A stretch of DNA of 64,000 bases from Latrodectus hesperus (GCA_037975125.1 CM075862.1:78405843-78469842); one strand, 5' to 3'; numbered from the stretch's first letter, positions 24,121-62,397 are shown. Made by a program: numbers and translations. Notes: generated by a model not told the origin, from the letters alone.

Positions 24121-25650
24121 CACTGCTCAAAACAATTAAAGGATCTTGCGGTTTCTGGTGGATCTTGTGACTGGGAAACTTTTTAGCTGACTGATACGTG
24201 GTCGACAGACGTAGTAGGTTATATGAGAATAAATTACTCATGTTTGGCAGAAAAAAATGCATTTTATTGCGCATTTGTGTACAAAAAGAAAAAAACACAA
24301 TTTGTGTATATGAGAAAAAAAGAATAAGAAAAGGTGTTGTCTTCGAAGGAAGTCATTTTCAGTAGGGGGTATGGTTTCCACGGACGGCCAACAACATTGA
24401 ACACCTTTGAGGCATGGAGTCAATGAGGCTATTAATCACGAGTCGGGGTATTCTGTCCCACTCTTCCAGAAGAGCTCTTTCCAGTTCTTGGAGAGTTTGT
24501 GGTGGTGGTTGGTGGCCAGCAACTCGTCATCCTAGAGCGTTCCAAACGTGCTCTATTGGATACATGTATGGAGAACACGCTGGCCGTTCCATTCGTACGA
24601 TTCCTTCCATGAGAAGGAAATCCTCCACCAGGTTAACACGATGTGACCTGCAGTTATCATCCTTTAAAATGAAGTCATCTCCTATTGCTGCAGTGTAAGG
24701 GACTGCAATAGGTCTGAGGATCTCATCCCTACATCGGCGACCAGTCAGAGGTCTATCTCGAATGATATAGAGGTCTGTGCGCCCGTCAATAGAGATGCCA
24801 CCATACACCAACACTCCCCCACCGCCAAATCTGACACTTTCATGCACGAACGCTGGATTATTTCTACTGCCACGGTCCCTCCAGATGAAAATACTCCTAT
24901 TATCAGGATGAACAGAAAAACGGGACTCGTCAGAAAAATGAACATTGCTCCATTCATTTCTCCTCCAATTCACATGCTCTGTTGCCCACTCCCTGCGGTC
25001 GCGACGGTGCCTTGATGTTAGTTTAACACAAACCATCGGTCGGTGAGCATACAGACCTACACCATGAATCCGGTTTCGGACAGTTTGAGTTAAAACCATG
25101 GTGTCAGTAGCCGAGCGAAGGTGTTGTTGGAGAAGAGTAGCGTTCATATTTCGGTGTCTCTGAGCCATTAACACTAAATAACGATCTTCGTTGGGCGTTG
25201 TTGCCCGTCTACGACCTTGCCCTGGTCTTCGACCTGCACTTCTAGTCTCCAAAAAACGGTTCCAGATCCTGGAAATCACACTTTGTAGCACTCCAATGGC
25301 TTGCGCTACTTTGGCTTGAGTTTGGCCCCCTTCTAACCTACCAACAACTCTCCAAGCTTCTGAATCAGTTAAATGACTTCGCTGAGACATCGTACTCATC
25401 GAAACAAAGCAGTCACTGAATACCGACCATCCTTGTATTCATTGTCTTTTATTTAATTGAAAGTCAAATTTCATTCAATGCCACTGAAGTGAAGTTTTTG
25501 ACGTCGAACTCAAAATTAGCATACTCCACAGTTTTAAAATCAGAAAAATTTTCATTTGTGATTCTCTTCTTCAATTTTCAGCAAAAAAAATTTGTTTATA
25601 TCTTTATTTTATGTAAAACTTACAATATCCTTTAATTGTTTTGAGCAGTG
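24121..25650 (-). mobile_element. Tc1-like element, nearly intact
   Basis: The TIRs are 24 bp and perfect (24121-24144 and 25627-25650, starting CACTGCTCAAAACAATTAAA), with TA at 24119-24120 and 25651-25652. The element is 1,530 bp and holds a single transposase gene on the minus strand. Confidence 0.95.
24359..25399 (-). pseudogene. Tc1-family transposase with one in-frame stop
   Basis: The frame is 347 codons, broken only by a TGA at 24527-24529 after 290 codons (HVWNALG*RVAGHQ), probably a CGA-to-TGA change. An N-terminal paired-like HTH spans about residues 8-60, a basic GRRPGQGRRR linker follows, and the DDE domain carries D157 (FSDESRF), D248 (LKDDNCRSH) and E283 (PIEHVWN). Spacing is DD34E, with all three catalytic residues present. 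The tail ends LLAVRGNHTPY. Start: ATG at 25399, with a second ATG three codons in. This is the youngest-looking transposon gene in the window. By family, the enzyme excises and inserts at TA. Confidence 0.93.
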
Positions 25651-25659
25651 TATTTAGGA

Positions 25660-25935
25660 TGAGCTCCAGTGGCTCAGTAGCTTTTGCCGCGGGCAGTGGT
25701 TGAGAGGGTGACCACGCCGTACCCTCCTTCACTGGATTGATGGGAGATTCATGGGTTGGGGACGTGTCCACGTTAATATGTGACGTCCAAAGTCCTTCCG
25801 CTGGTGTGGCGTGGATGTGGAGAGGAGAGTGCCAGCTCAGGTATGACCTCGTCCCCTGACCGTGGCTCAAAGTCACCTGGTGATGGGCGAGTATTCCGAA
25901 CCCGTTAACCTCAAGGTACAGTCCGAAGCTCACCT
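25660..25935 (+). repeat. SINE-like repeat family F
   Basis: Features are GGTGTGGCGTGGATGTGGAG, GACCTCGTCCCCTGACCGTG and CGAACCCGTTAACCTCAAGG. A diverged copy is at 47466-47690 and a 3' fragment at 33625-33735. The head (CCAGTGGCTCAGTAGC, then GTGGTTGAGAGG) is not convincingly tRNA-like. The reverse-strand open frame here is incidental. Confidence 0.65.
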
Positions 25936-26535
25936 GCACCGCTTTGTATGTATATTTAGGTCACATGACAAATGTAGGTTTGAATTAAAAGAAAAATCTT
26001 TTTAATTTAAAACTGATTGGAATAACGCTATTTCACGTAGACTATTTTTAAATATAAATCAGCGATTTTTGCAACTTATTCCTACTTATGGTTTAGCTGA
26101 ACATTTTTTTATTAAACTGTTTTCGTTTCATTTTTCATCTTCTTCTTGCACATACTGTTTGATTAAGTATCATTGATTGCTGCTTAAAGTAATTCACATA
26201 AAAATAGGTCTTTTTAGCAAAAATGTAGTCATACGTGCATCTAAATTAATTATTGCTTACAATTTAGGCCACTTCTCGAGGTGATGTAAGAGGAATCTAT
26301 GAAGAATAGATACCTTCGCATATATAGATGGGCTTACAGGGATGGAAACGCAACCGTAAATTCCCATAGAACACAGTTCATCTAAATAAGCTTGTCAGTT
26401 ATTTTTAAACAGACTAAAATATAAAATTTACTAACTTTATCAGAAAAGTTTTATAGTCTAGCAGATAGACGAAACGTGAGAAATTTTTTCTTTATATAAA
26501 AACGATTAACTAAAACAAAAGTCTTAATTATTTTT

Positions 26536-26802
26536 TTAACAACGGCTGGCATTTCGGTCATGAACCCTTCACCATAACATGGCCGGAAACTTACTCATTT
26601 GTCGTTACCCAGTGGGCACCTGAGAAACAGGTCACAGAGGCGAATAGCATTACCCCACGCCATACCACATTCATACATCACACAGAAGAAAGGATAGAGA
26701 CACACAGAGAGAAAATAACATCCATACCCGAAATGGGATTCGAACCTGGGATCCACAGCTCAGGAATTAGAAACGCTAACCACTCAGCCATCGGTCGGTT
26801 AA
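26536..26802 (-). repeat. SINE family B, reverse copy
   Basis: The reverse complement matches 18921-19241, including CACTCAGCCATCGGTCGG (complement of the head), the B box as GGGATTCGAACCTGGGA, and CATTTGTCGTTACCCAGTGG. Confidence 0.85.
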
Positions 26803-26889
26803 TTATAGGTAGTTATATTTTGAATGATTAACTTAATTCTTAAAGCAATTTTAGGAGGATATTCAAGTAAATAAGAAGAAAAGAACCCA

Positions 26890-27150
26890 TGACCTCCCTG
26901 ACTACGGATAGGGAGGTCCTGGGTTCGAATTCCAGTTCGGGCATGGATGTACTATCTCTTTCTATCTATCCTGTCTTTGTCCTTTCTGTGTATGAATGTG
27001 TTGTAAATGGTTGCCTACCCTATAAACGGGTCCCTATGGCATGTGTGTACTGAAGAAGTCGGACTCCACACCGAAATATGGTTCAGTTGAAAAAGTGGAG
27101 CAGCGCACCCCATATTGCCAGCCTAGCTGGTACACGACAACAACAACAAT
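26890..27150 (+). repeat. SINE family C, full-length copy
   Basis: The B box GGGTTCGAATTCCAGTTCGG is followed by TATAAACGGGTCCCTATGGC, GAAGTCGGACTCCACACC, AATATGGTTCAGTTG and an ACGACAACAACAACAAT tail. It is nearly identical to the 41320 copy downstream of the head. Confidence 0.8.
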
Positions 27151-27732
27151 AAAAGAAAATTATGGAGATAAAACAAAATACTATTGATGGAAACTGGGTA
27201 GAACGATTGCCAATTCTTTAAAAAACTGTAGTCAACTTATGTGTTTCACAATATTTATTTGTTTTATTAATAAAGAATCTGTTAATTTTAAATTAAAGCT
27301 TTGTATATTCATTTATAAAAAAAAGACAATCGTATCATTAAGATTATTTTATTTCTTTATGTTGCATTAGCACTTCACACACAAATGTTTAAAAATGACA
27401 ATGTGTACATAAATCTTAAGAACATTTGTTTCGGAAAAACAAAACGTGTATAAAAAGAATAAAAAATCCTTTTTAAAAGAGTGAGAAAGAGGTAGTGTTA
27501 ATGCTTTGATAAAGATTTATAAGCTTCTAACATACTGATAAATTTGATAAAAGTTTATCAATATAGTAAAATTTCGTGAACATTCTACTTGATAATATGT
27601 AATTAATTAAATTTTATTGGTCCATTAAGGTAAATCTAGGATCGAGTTTGTCAAGTTCACGTATTAAGAAATTTCAGTTTTAGCTCTAAAAATTATATGT
27701 ATATGATTATACATATATAATAAAATGGAACT

Positions 27733-28635
27733 AGTAGGATTTATCCCCCCATTGGCGACCACTGCGACTTTTTTCGTCGCCAAGTTAAGCGCATGTTTTT
27801 TTAACGCGGGAATTTTCCCTAAGTTCCAAAAATACGCATTTTAGAAAATTTTAAATCACATAATAGTATACAAAATCTAAAAAAGTATTACTAAAAAAAT
27901 GAATAAAAACTTTTTTGTTGGGTTTGCCTTCTCTTCAAAACAACCGGTAAAAGAGATAAGTAAATAACAATGACTTACTTGATATGACGTCAAGTTCACA
28001 TGTCGAATATGCTCTGTGATATTATGGAAAAATATATAAGAAAATATAACAATAAATTAACAAAAATACATAAGAAAAAAATAATAATAAATAAACAAAA
28101 ACAAATTGGAAAAAAAGAACAGCTTAAAATGTTGAAAATATAAAAGAAAAATATAATAATAATTTAAAAAATATATATAAAAAATATCTAGTAAATAAAC
28201 AAAATAAAAATATATAAATAATAAATAAACACAAAAAAAAATTGGAAAAATGAACAGTTTACGATGTTTGAATGCTGGCGGCAGCGAAATACAACGACTT
28301 ATGTAGAACAAAAGGTTGGGTTACGACAAAAACTGTTTTGGAGTTTAATGCTCGTAAGCTTATAAGCTCGCATTGAGTAAGATTGAGTTTTTCTGAAAGC
28401 GCTTGTTTTCCATAGAACAAAAAGTTCGAATTGAAAGTAAAATGAAAAACATCAAATGTTGTTGTCACTGAAAAGAACCATATATATGACGTAAGAATGA
28501 TGTAAAATACGAGCAAAATCAAATCTGGCAACAAAAAAATCTTAAAAGTAACAAAAACTTAAATTGGCAACATGATAATCAAAATAAATAACGCTAGATT
28601 TGGTGAGAAATCACTTGGGGGATATCATACTTACA
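27733..28635 (+). mobile_element. Repeat H copy 1: short-TIR DNA element
   Basis: The ends are GTAGGATTTATCCCCCC (left) and the reverse complement of GGGGGATATCATAC (right), giving short imperfect TIRs of the form GTAYGATATYCCCCC. A second copy in reverse orientation spans 53644-56056, interrupted by a Tc1 element. The low-complexity A-rich open frames inside are not coding. No transposase is visible, so it is non-autonomous and of unknown superfamily. Confidence 0.75.
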
Positions 28636-29579
28636 TCATAAAAGTAATAGTTTCGCATATATTTCCCATTTGCAATAAAATCCCTTATTGCATATATAAT
28701 TCAGCTTTTTGTAAGAACCCTTTGCTTTGTTTTCTAGCTTTCTTATAAAATACTTTGAAGAACAGCATCATACGTTTGATATAAATGTTCTAATGTTTTT
28801 TTTATTTTATAAATTATTAGTTTCATAACTATGTAATTTATGAATTGTTTCAGTTATAAATTATTTTATTTTTAATCTTTTCTCTTTATATATAAATTTG
28901 TGAACTAATGGAACAGGAAAGAATTATTGAACTTCTTTAGATTTTTCGTGCATTCGAATCTATATATTATGATTCACTCTCAAATTGTTTCAATTTATAT
29001 GTTAAACCTATTTATGTATAAATAGGCCCAAATATAAAAACCACATCAAAGTCCTGCCAATGAATATAAAATTTCTGGAGAGTTCACAGACCAAAAAGAG
29101 AATGTTTACTCGAGAAACATTCGTCCATGTGATGACCATACGATGAAAAGAGCTTTCATGTTATCTTTAAGCATGAAGATAAGATTAAGCTTGTTCTTGA
29201 AGCCAAGGACACTAATTTTAGTCCGATTACAATTACTAGACGTTTAATCAAAGAATTTCCTTTATCATAAGCTCAGTATTTCTTCATAATAATATTTTCT
29301 TCACTTTTAAACGATTTTGAGCCTTTGAAACTTGGGAAATTATTATTATTACAGAAGTGTTCTCTGACTTTTTTTTAATTTTCAGTTAAGCGATTTAAAT
29401 AATAAATCTGCTAAATCAAACTTTTTTAATTTGTTCGATCTTATGAATGACATACAAATAGAAAGCGCGAAACCCTTCATTTATAAACAAAAAATACTAC
29501 TTTCTTAGCAAGTAATTTCATGAATTAATTAAATCTTAATCGTGTTAACTATTTAAACAAATATTTTTTTATCCTACAC
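28636..29579. other. No gene seen
   Basis: AT-rich. The block 29040-29270 is slightly GC-richer but has no convincing frame or match. Confidence 0.4.
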
Positions 29580-29900
29580 CCATCCTCATCATCTCTGCCA
29601 TTAATCGATGAGCAGCCCAATAAAAAGATGAACAAGTATAAAAACAAGAATAAAGTCCTTTAGTAGCCTCAAAAGAGTTGTCAGTCATAAACTTTAAAAT
29701 TGCAGGGACTTCTTGAGTGAGCGGCATCCATATCATCATGATTGCACAATGGACAACGAGCAGAGTTCATTACACCTATTCGATGCAGATGCCTTTGTAG
29801 ATAGTCATGTCCAGTTGTCACCTGGAAGCGACACCAACAGCTCGTGGTAAGGAGCCAGGGATTTTATTGTTCCCATCAAGTAGAGTTTTCCATTGACATA
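29580..29900 (-). mobile_element. LINE 3' end, decayed
   Basis: The minus strand reads WKTLLDGNNKIPGSLPRA, then after a frameshift TTGHDYLQRHLHRIGVMNSA, CPLCNHDDMDAAHS. This is the C-terminal TGHD...CPLC zinc-knuckle motif of a LINE polymerase. The 3' part (29594-29758) is repeated at 29948-30117. Confidence 0.7.
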
Positions 29901-29947
29901 TATATAAGGATTAAGTAACTATATATATATCTTGCGGACGTCCTCGG

Positions 29948-30117
29948 CATCTCTGCCATTAATCGACGAGCAGCACAATAGAAAGATAAACAAGTATAAA
30001 AACAAGAGCAAAGTCCTTTAGTAGCCTCAAAAGAGTTGTCAGTCATAAACTTTAAAACTTCAGGGCACTTCTTGAGTGAGCGGCATCCATATCATCATGA
30101 TTGCACAATGGACAACG
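29948..30117 (-). repeat. Second copy of a 170-bp LINE 3' segment
   Basis: Positions 29594-29758 and 29948-30117 are highly similar in the same orientation, for example CTTTAGTAGCCTCAAAAGAG in both. They are separated by about 190 bp. Confidence 0.85.
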
Positions 30118-30423
30118 ATTTAAATAAATATGGCTCAGTCATCAAATCCCATTTTTGACGAGTTTAAAATTTCAAAGCAGTTGACTGTTTTTAACTGCTT
30201 AGATAAACAGAAATAGGAAGACATAAAATTCCTGAAAAAAATATTATTGCGTTGCTTTCCGTGTGCTTATATGTGTCAATCGAAGCTGTTAAATATAGTC
30301 ATAATTCTAAATTATTTTCAAGTTATAAGGTCAAAGCTTCTGCTAACGTCTTCTCCAATCTCCACACACACACACAGAATGAGTGACACATATTTGATCC
30401 TAAAAATATTTTCATGTAACGGG

Positions 30424-31739
30424 TCAGTCCATAAATTCGTGCGGATTTTTTGGTAATTTTTTTAAATAATATAAAAATCACAATTTAACATTTTAATCAG
30501 CTATATATTTTCCTACATTATCTACAATGTCTCGCCATCTTACAGACAGCTTTTTTATGCCATTCCTGAAGAAAGACTCTGGTTTTGATGCAAAAAAAAG
30601 GAACTTGAAAGTTCATTGTATACATCATATTTAGAATTTAATTTTTTCCCCAGTAAAAAATTTTGTAAGCCACGAAATAAGTGAAAATCACTTGGGGCAA
30701 TATCTTGAGAATAAGCAAGAGATGTGGCAAAAGCTCCCACAATTAAATTCAGTAATTTTTGGCATCATTGTTCAAGCCGTATGCAGTTTTGTGTTATCAT
30801 GATAAAAGAACACTTTCTTGATATTCACCAATCATGGACGTTTTTTGATCAATTCTGAGTTTAGACGGCAAAGATGTTCATTATAAACTTCTGAATTAAT
30901 CGCTTTCGTTCTAACAGTTCAAAATAAATTACACCATACAATCCCACCAAAGACTTAAAAGAATCTCTTTGGCGTATAAAGATTCCTTTGATGTTGGAAT
31001 CGGCTGCTTATTTCTATCTGTCCACGTTCTTCTTCTTGTGACATTATGATAAATAATTTATTTTGCGTCACCTGTTATCAAACAATCTAAAAAAATGGCT
31101 TTCTTTTGAAGCGTAGTGAAAGGGAAGTGCAGATGTTTATTCGTTGTAGGCAATTGGCTTCGGATAGCTCATGCAATTTCCAAGCTTGAATTTTTTCCCA
31201 ATCTTCTTTAAATGACAAAAGACTGTTCCATGAGATAAATTCATCCTTTCTGCGAACTGATCCACTGTTAATTCTCTCTGACTTCACAAAATTTCGAAAA
31301 ATGTCATAGTCAAAATTAACAGGACGTCCTGAATAAGGAATAAGGTTCATTCCTGAATAAGTTAAGGTTCATGACGTCCAGAATAAGGTTCATCATCAAT
31401 GCTGCTTTTTCCAATTTTAAATTTTCTAAAGCCAGTTTTGGGCAGTCCTTAAACTAATATTGTGTTTATTATGTACACTATTAATTTTATCGCTGCAGAC
31501 TTAGCAGATTCACCAAACGAAAATAAAAAATGTTGCACGGCACGCTTGTACTGATTTTCTATATTCATCTTCTATGGGTACTAAAATGCGTTCGATATTT
31601 ACGAAAGTTGGTGATGAACTAAATAATATGTAAGTCAAACGATGACAAGTTTCAACAGGTTCAAAATTGCATTGTTTTAGTAGATGCGTCATAGTGAATT
31701 CCACACACACTCTTAAAGCACACGAATTTATGGACTGCC
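30424..31739 (-). mobile_element. Full-length mariner, decayed
   Basis: TIR cores CAGTCCATAAATTCGTG (30425-30441) and its complement (31721-31737) bound a 1.3-kb element, the usual mariner size. The transposase relic is on the minus strand. Confidence 0.8.
30493..31568 (-). pseudogene. Mariner transposase pseudogene
   Basis: In order on the minus strand: FSFGESAKSAAIKL (HTH region), EPYSGRPVNFDYD, KRINICTSLSLRFK-like linker, MSQEEERGQI, FYHDNTKLHTA (second catalytic Asp), then SQDIAPSDFHLFRGLQNFL (third Asp) and RNGIKKLSVRWRDIVDNVGK ending near IAD and TAA at 30493. Many stops and frameshifts break it, and it is not active. Confidence 0.82.
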
Positions 31740-31838
31740 ATGATACATGGGCCTTCTTAACATGATGGTTCTCGTTTTGGTCAAATATTAAACACGTTAT
31801 CATATAGATTCGAGAGATACTTTTCCCTCTTAGATTTG

Positions 31839-31925
31839 TTGTTGTTGTGGCTTATCTCCTCCTTTTGTCTGACGAATTCAGACAAGGTCCATAAGACCAC
31901 TAACCCGAAGCAAATCTGATACAAA
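31839..31925 (-). mobile_element. LINE 3' UTR fragment with (CAA)n tail
   Basis: GTTGTTGTTGTGGCTTATC, then TCTGACGAATTCAGACAAGG matches the LINE 3' end at 43863. The minus-strand tail is (CAA)n. Confidence 0.6.
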
Positions 31926-31944
31926 AATGGGGGAAGAATAAGTT

Positions 31945-32262
31945 CTTGACTTTAAGTATGTTGAAGTCTTCTTCCAGGCAGTCCTTCCATCTATTTTTGG
32001 GTCTTCCTCTTGGTCTACTATAGAAAGGGGTGAAGTTGAAGACCTTTATTGATGTTCTCTCTGTACTCATTCTCATGAGGTGGCCTGCCCATTCTAGATA
32101 GTTTTATTGATTTAATGATGTCTTCTTCTCCATAGATTTTGCATGAATCCATCTGCTCTATCATCATTTGCATATTTTTGCTCTGATATAGAGTACATAT
32201 ATTCCAGAATCCAAATATCATGTCCTGTTTTCTTTTCCTGGTCGAATTCGGTAAAGGCAGTC
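31945..32262 (-). mobile_element. RTE-type LINE fragment
   Basis: The minus strand reads CKIYGEEDIIKSIKLSRMGR, then after a shift RPRGRPKNRWKDCLEEDFNI and LKVKN. It is homologous to the fragment at 62877-63345. Confidence 0.7.
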
Positions 32263-32316
32263 CGGCATTTACTTCTTTAAATTTCGGAACAAGGTTTTTT
32301 TTCTAGGGAGGGGTTA

Positions 32317-32494
<178 letters not shown>

Positions 32495-32539
32495 TTGAAG
32501 TTTTCAATATGTACTTTAATTTCAGCAATCACTTCTTCT

Positions 32540-32551
32540 TCTAAGGCACTA
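32540..32551. repeat. Left target-site duplication (12 bp) of the Ser-tRNA-like SINE
   Basis: TCTAAGGCACTA recurs exactly at 32773-32784. Confidence 0.85.
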
Positions 32552-32772
32552 TTTATTTTATTTTATTACATATATTCAGACTTGTATGCTTGATTCTTGA
32601 GATCCGCTTGTAAGTCTTCGTCGATAATAGGACAAATAGCACAATGACAGATGTACAACCACAGAAGAATAACGAAGAAAACACCCAGGGCCACGGTGGG
32701 AATCGAACCCACACTCCTACGCTCTCAAGCGATTAGCGGTGATGCTTTAGACCACTCAGCCACGGAGCGCCC
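32552..32772 (-). mobile_element. Ser-tRNA-derived SINE with 12-bp target duplication
   Basis: Read on the minus strand, it starts GGGCGCTCCGTGGCTGAGTG, continues with an anticodon-like CCGCTAATCG and a variable-arm-like TTGAGAGC, then the B box GGGTTCGATTCCCACC. This is the layout of a class II tRNA, closest by eye to tRNA-Ser(GCT). The 3' acceptor half and CCA are replaced by an unrelated body ending in a TAAAATAAAATAAAT tail. Exact 12-bp repeats flank it. It lies inside a decayed LINE on the same strand. Confidence 0.85.
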
Positions 32773-32784
32773 TCTAAGGCACTA
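32773..32784. repeat. Right target-site duplication (12 bp) of the Ser-tRNA-like SINE
   Basis: Exact copy of 32540-32551. Confidence 0.85.
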
Positions 32785-33060
32785 CTGCCTGTTACAGTGC
32801 TAGGCCGTCCGTAATAGTTGTTGCCATTGATCCTATCCATCGTGAGAGGCTCTTCCACTTTCCTTTATTTAACAAATTGAGGTCCTTTTCCACCGAATCA
32901 AACCACCAGGTGTTTTTACTTCATCTTTTGTGCTTAATGAGATTAGTAAAAGTGAGATTTTTTACTGAGTTTGCATCGTCATATCGGAACAAATGCCAAA
33001 GCTATCGTAGTCTATTGTATTTTATGATTTTAATAATATCGAGTAGCTAGTACTTTTGGT
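32785..33060 (-). mobile_element. LINE fragment, RTE-like C-terminal region
   Basis: The minus strand reads RYDDANSVKNLTFTNLIKHK, then TWWFDSVEKDLNLLNKGKWK and SLSRW. The order matches the RTE end (basic stretch, then RWxDxVEEDLxxL, then NWK). It is broken by a stop after KHKR. Confidence 0.6.
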
Positions 33061-33624
33061 AGTTTTTAAAATTAAAAAAATATCTCCAGCTGTTATTCAA
33101 GGATCTATCATACAAGGACTGGGCCATAAATTTTTCTTAAGATTTTTTCGTTCAAAGATTAATAATTTATTTTCTGGTAATTTAGTAAATGCCCAGCATT
33201 AATCTCTTCTTCTGTACAACAAAAAATATCTTCCCCTTAAACTTCATTTTAATGTTTACAAATAGGTAACAGTCCTTGGGAGCATCTGATATCCGATAAT
33301 ACAGTTTATAAGATGGGTAATTCAAACTGCTATTTTTAAAATTTTACCAACGCTGCAATTATTTGTGAGATAGAGCATTGATTATGTATGTGATATGAAC
33401 TATTTTCTTCTCCATTTGATTTCTTTTAACGTGATTTCTTCCTTTAAACGCAGAGTGACACCATATAGTATTCTTCCTTTCTCAAAATAATCGATGAATA
33501 AAATACCGTACAGTATCTCAATTTACATAAATTAAAACCTTGATTAACTGATATTTGTATGTTTTAGGTCGCTTTCATTCAGCTAGTTGCGATTTGACTT
33601 TGAATATTTCTAAAACTATTCCAT

Positions 33625-33735
33625 TGTTTTTAAAGTTCAAAATTACGAGATGGTGGATGATAAGCAAGATTTCCAAACCCGTTAATTTTATGATATAATC
33701 CGGGGCTTACCACTACAGCTATGTATGTTTCTAAA
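33625..33735 (+). repeat. Repeat F, 3' fragment
   Basis: GTTCAAAATTACGAGATGG, then CCAAACCCGTTAA and CCGGGGCTTACC match the 3' third of the copies at 25660 and 47466. Confidence 0.5.
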
Positions 33736-34320
33736 GTTATTCTATAGAAATGATTCAACTGACCACCTCAATACATTATTGGAAATACTATTTGAAAATC
33801 TGGATTTTCTAAAACTTCGATATCCCGATGAAATTAAAAATTTTGTGAATTAAATTTTGCACAAATAAAAACTTTTTATTTAGAATCTGCTTGTTGATAA
33901 TATATATCCAGCTATAATAATTTGTGGATATGAGCACTTAAATACAATCACAATTCACTTCAGTTTGGGTTTGTTTGTCACTGTATGATCACTTTGTTTC
34001 ATTTCGTTTGCTGTAAATTTTGCTTGTAAGCAAAAATTAATTTGATCGACACCCTCAGTTTAGATTGTAAGCTACTGAAAATATCCGTTCCCAAAGTCAC
34101 ATTGGAACCCATGAACTGTTAAATTGACATATAGCTGTCCACTCGGTTACAACTTTCTTTAAAAAGATAAACCATATTTTAAAGTTGCGTCTGCATTTCT
34201 TAGTGTTAACCTCTCACATTAAAAAATAGAGCAAATTAAGACGGATTATAAAAAATCCATTCAATTTATATTTGTTATACTATCTGTACTATAGACTTAT
34301 TTAAAATGTGAGAACACATC

Positions 34321-34550
34321 TGTAGTGTCCAGACATCTTCACCAGAGGGCGTGTCGCTCACTCACATCAGGGGTAAACATAAAAAATAAGGGAAAAGGGA
34401 GAAGCGTTCCACCAACTGACGCGTGAGGTCGGTTGTAAATTTTTGTACATTAATTTCTTTATATATAAATATTTTTCGTTTCTATGTTTAATAAACTGTA
34501 TCGTTCAAACAAGTGTGGACTATTTATTCATAAGAATCACCTAATGAACC
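34321..34550 (+). mobile_element. Possible LTR relic
   Basis: The block starts TGTAGTGTCCAGACATCTTC, contains GAGGGCGTGTCGCTCACTCA and later AATAAACTG followed by a GTGTGGACT stretch. This is the layout of an LTR with a polyadenylation signal. No second LTR, primer site or target duplication was identified, and the right end is uncertain. Confidence 0.3.
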
Positions 34551-34731
34551 AGATTTCCACGAAAAGGAAAACTAGAGTCTATGAGAGAGTTTGGCTTACT
34601 TGTAAGAATCAGAATAAAACACACACAATTTTATATACTTTTTATTTATAAATATTTATATATTTCTTTTTAATTTACTTTCTACTCTATATATGAAATA
34701 ATTTTTTTAAAAGAAATTTTTATATTTTTAG

Positions 34732-61334
<26,603 letters not shown>

Positions 61335-62197
61335 GTAAGATAAACATGCCAAATTAAGTATAAGCAAAAGAAAACAATGGAATTGTATTATACTGGTTAA
61401 TAATTAATTATTGATAATATTTAATTGGGTCACTTTTTAACAATTAAAGTGTTTCTTGTTATTTTTGATTTATGGTAGTTAGTTGGCATATAATATGAAT
61501 AAAATGATTTTCTTATATGCTGATTTTTAAATTACTCTATTTTACAGAAAAATATCGTAATCGTTTTGAAATATATGTGCATATTTGGTATGTGCAGAAA
61601 ATATCTTATAATAATTTAGAAAGAGCTCAGTAAGATTCTGACAGTCTCTTAACTTCGTGACGATATTCAAAAATGTATCGAGATATAGGAAAATGGCTGT
61701 GCGCTGTAATACATGACGTCAGAAGTTAGCAGTTCTTTCGGAAAGTAAATAAATAAATATAAAAACTAAGATGAATAAATTTAATTACAATGTAATAAAG
61801 CAGTAGCGATTTAATACCAAGTGTCACTGCGCACAGGAAGGAAAATACAAAAGCAATGTGTAAAAACGGACAACTGTTTCTAACGCAATTACACCAAGAA
61901 ATACATGAAACACACCAAGAAAGAAAAAAAGCAACTAGTTTTCATTAAGTACATTTATCCTCTATGGACCATACTATCAGTCACAATACAAATCTGGACT
62001 TAGAAATGACTCTCACGCAGCACTTCAGTTAGCCTGCTAGTACAAGTAATCGTTATATATCATCAAAATTTTTGTAAAGTATCGGAGAGTTCTCAATCAT
62101 CTGCTTTTTTTACAAAGTAGACCTGCAGAAATAAAACACGCCTCTATTGAGCTGAGATTCATACGAAAGTGAAAATATCTCCCTTTTAGCACGTCGT
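61335..62197. other. Gbeta intron sequence, nothing seen
   Basis: No match to the next expected Gbeta exon (LWDVRE-like) and no repeat recognised. Confidence 0.5.
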
Positions 62198-62397
62198 ATG
62201 AAGCAACAATGTTGGGTGCTTCATCATCAGCGTTGGCAAGACAACCCTTTGTGGACCTTGGACTTCTTCAGAAGTCTCTGCCATTCTGCTCTGTTTCCAG
62301 AAATTGACCTTCAATTTTTGACTTTAAGTATGGCAAAGTCTTTTTCCAGGCAGTTCTTCCATCTCTTCTTCGGTCTTCCTTTTGGTCTTTAACAGAA
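62198..62397 (-). mobile_element. RTE-type LINE 3' fragment
   Basis: The minus strand reads RPKKRWKNCLEKDFAILKVK, SGNRAEWQRLLKK and SKVHKGLSCQR, then TGATGATGA-type sequence. It is homologous to 62877-63345. Confidence 0.75.

Noticed and set aside
25604..25939. 111-residue minus-strand frame
   Set aside because: It crosses the Tc1 end and repeat F, so it spans two unrelated repeats.
28057..28534. Tyr/Phe/Ile-rich membrane-like proteins on the minus strand
   Set aside because: Low-complexity translation of A-rich DNA inside repeat H; the equivalent frame at 55511 is the same artefact.
32695..32772. Functional tRNA-Ser gene on the minus strand
   Set aside because: The 3' half of the acceptor stem does not pair, and the head continues into a SINE body with target duplications.
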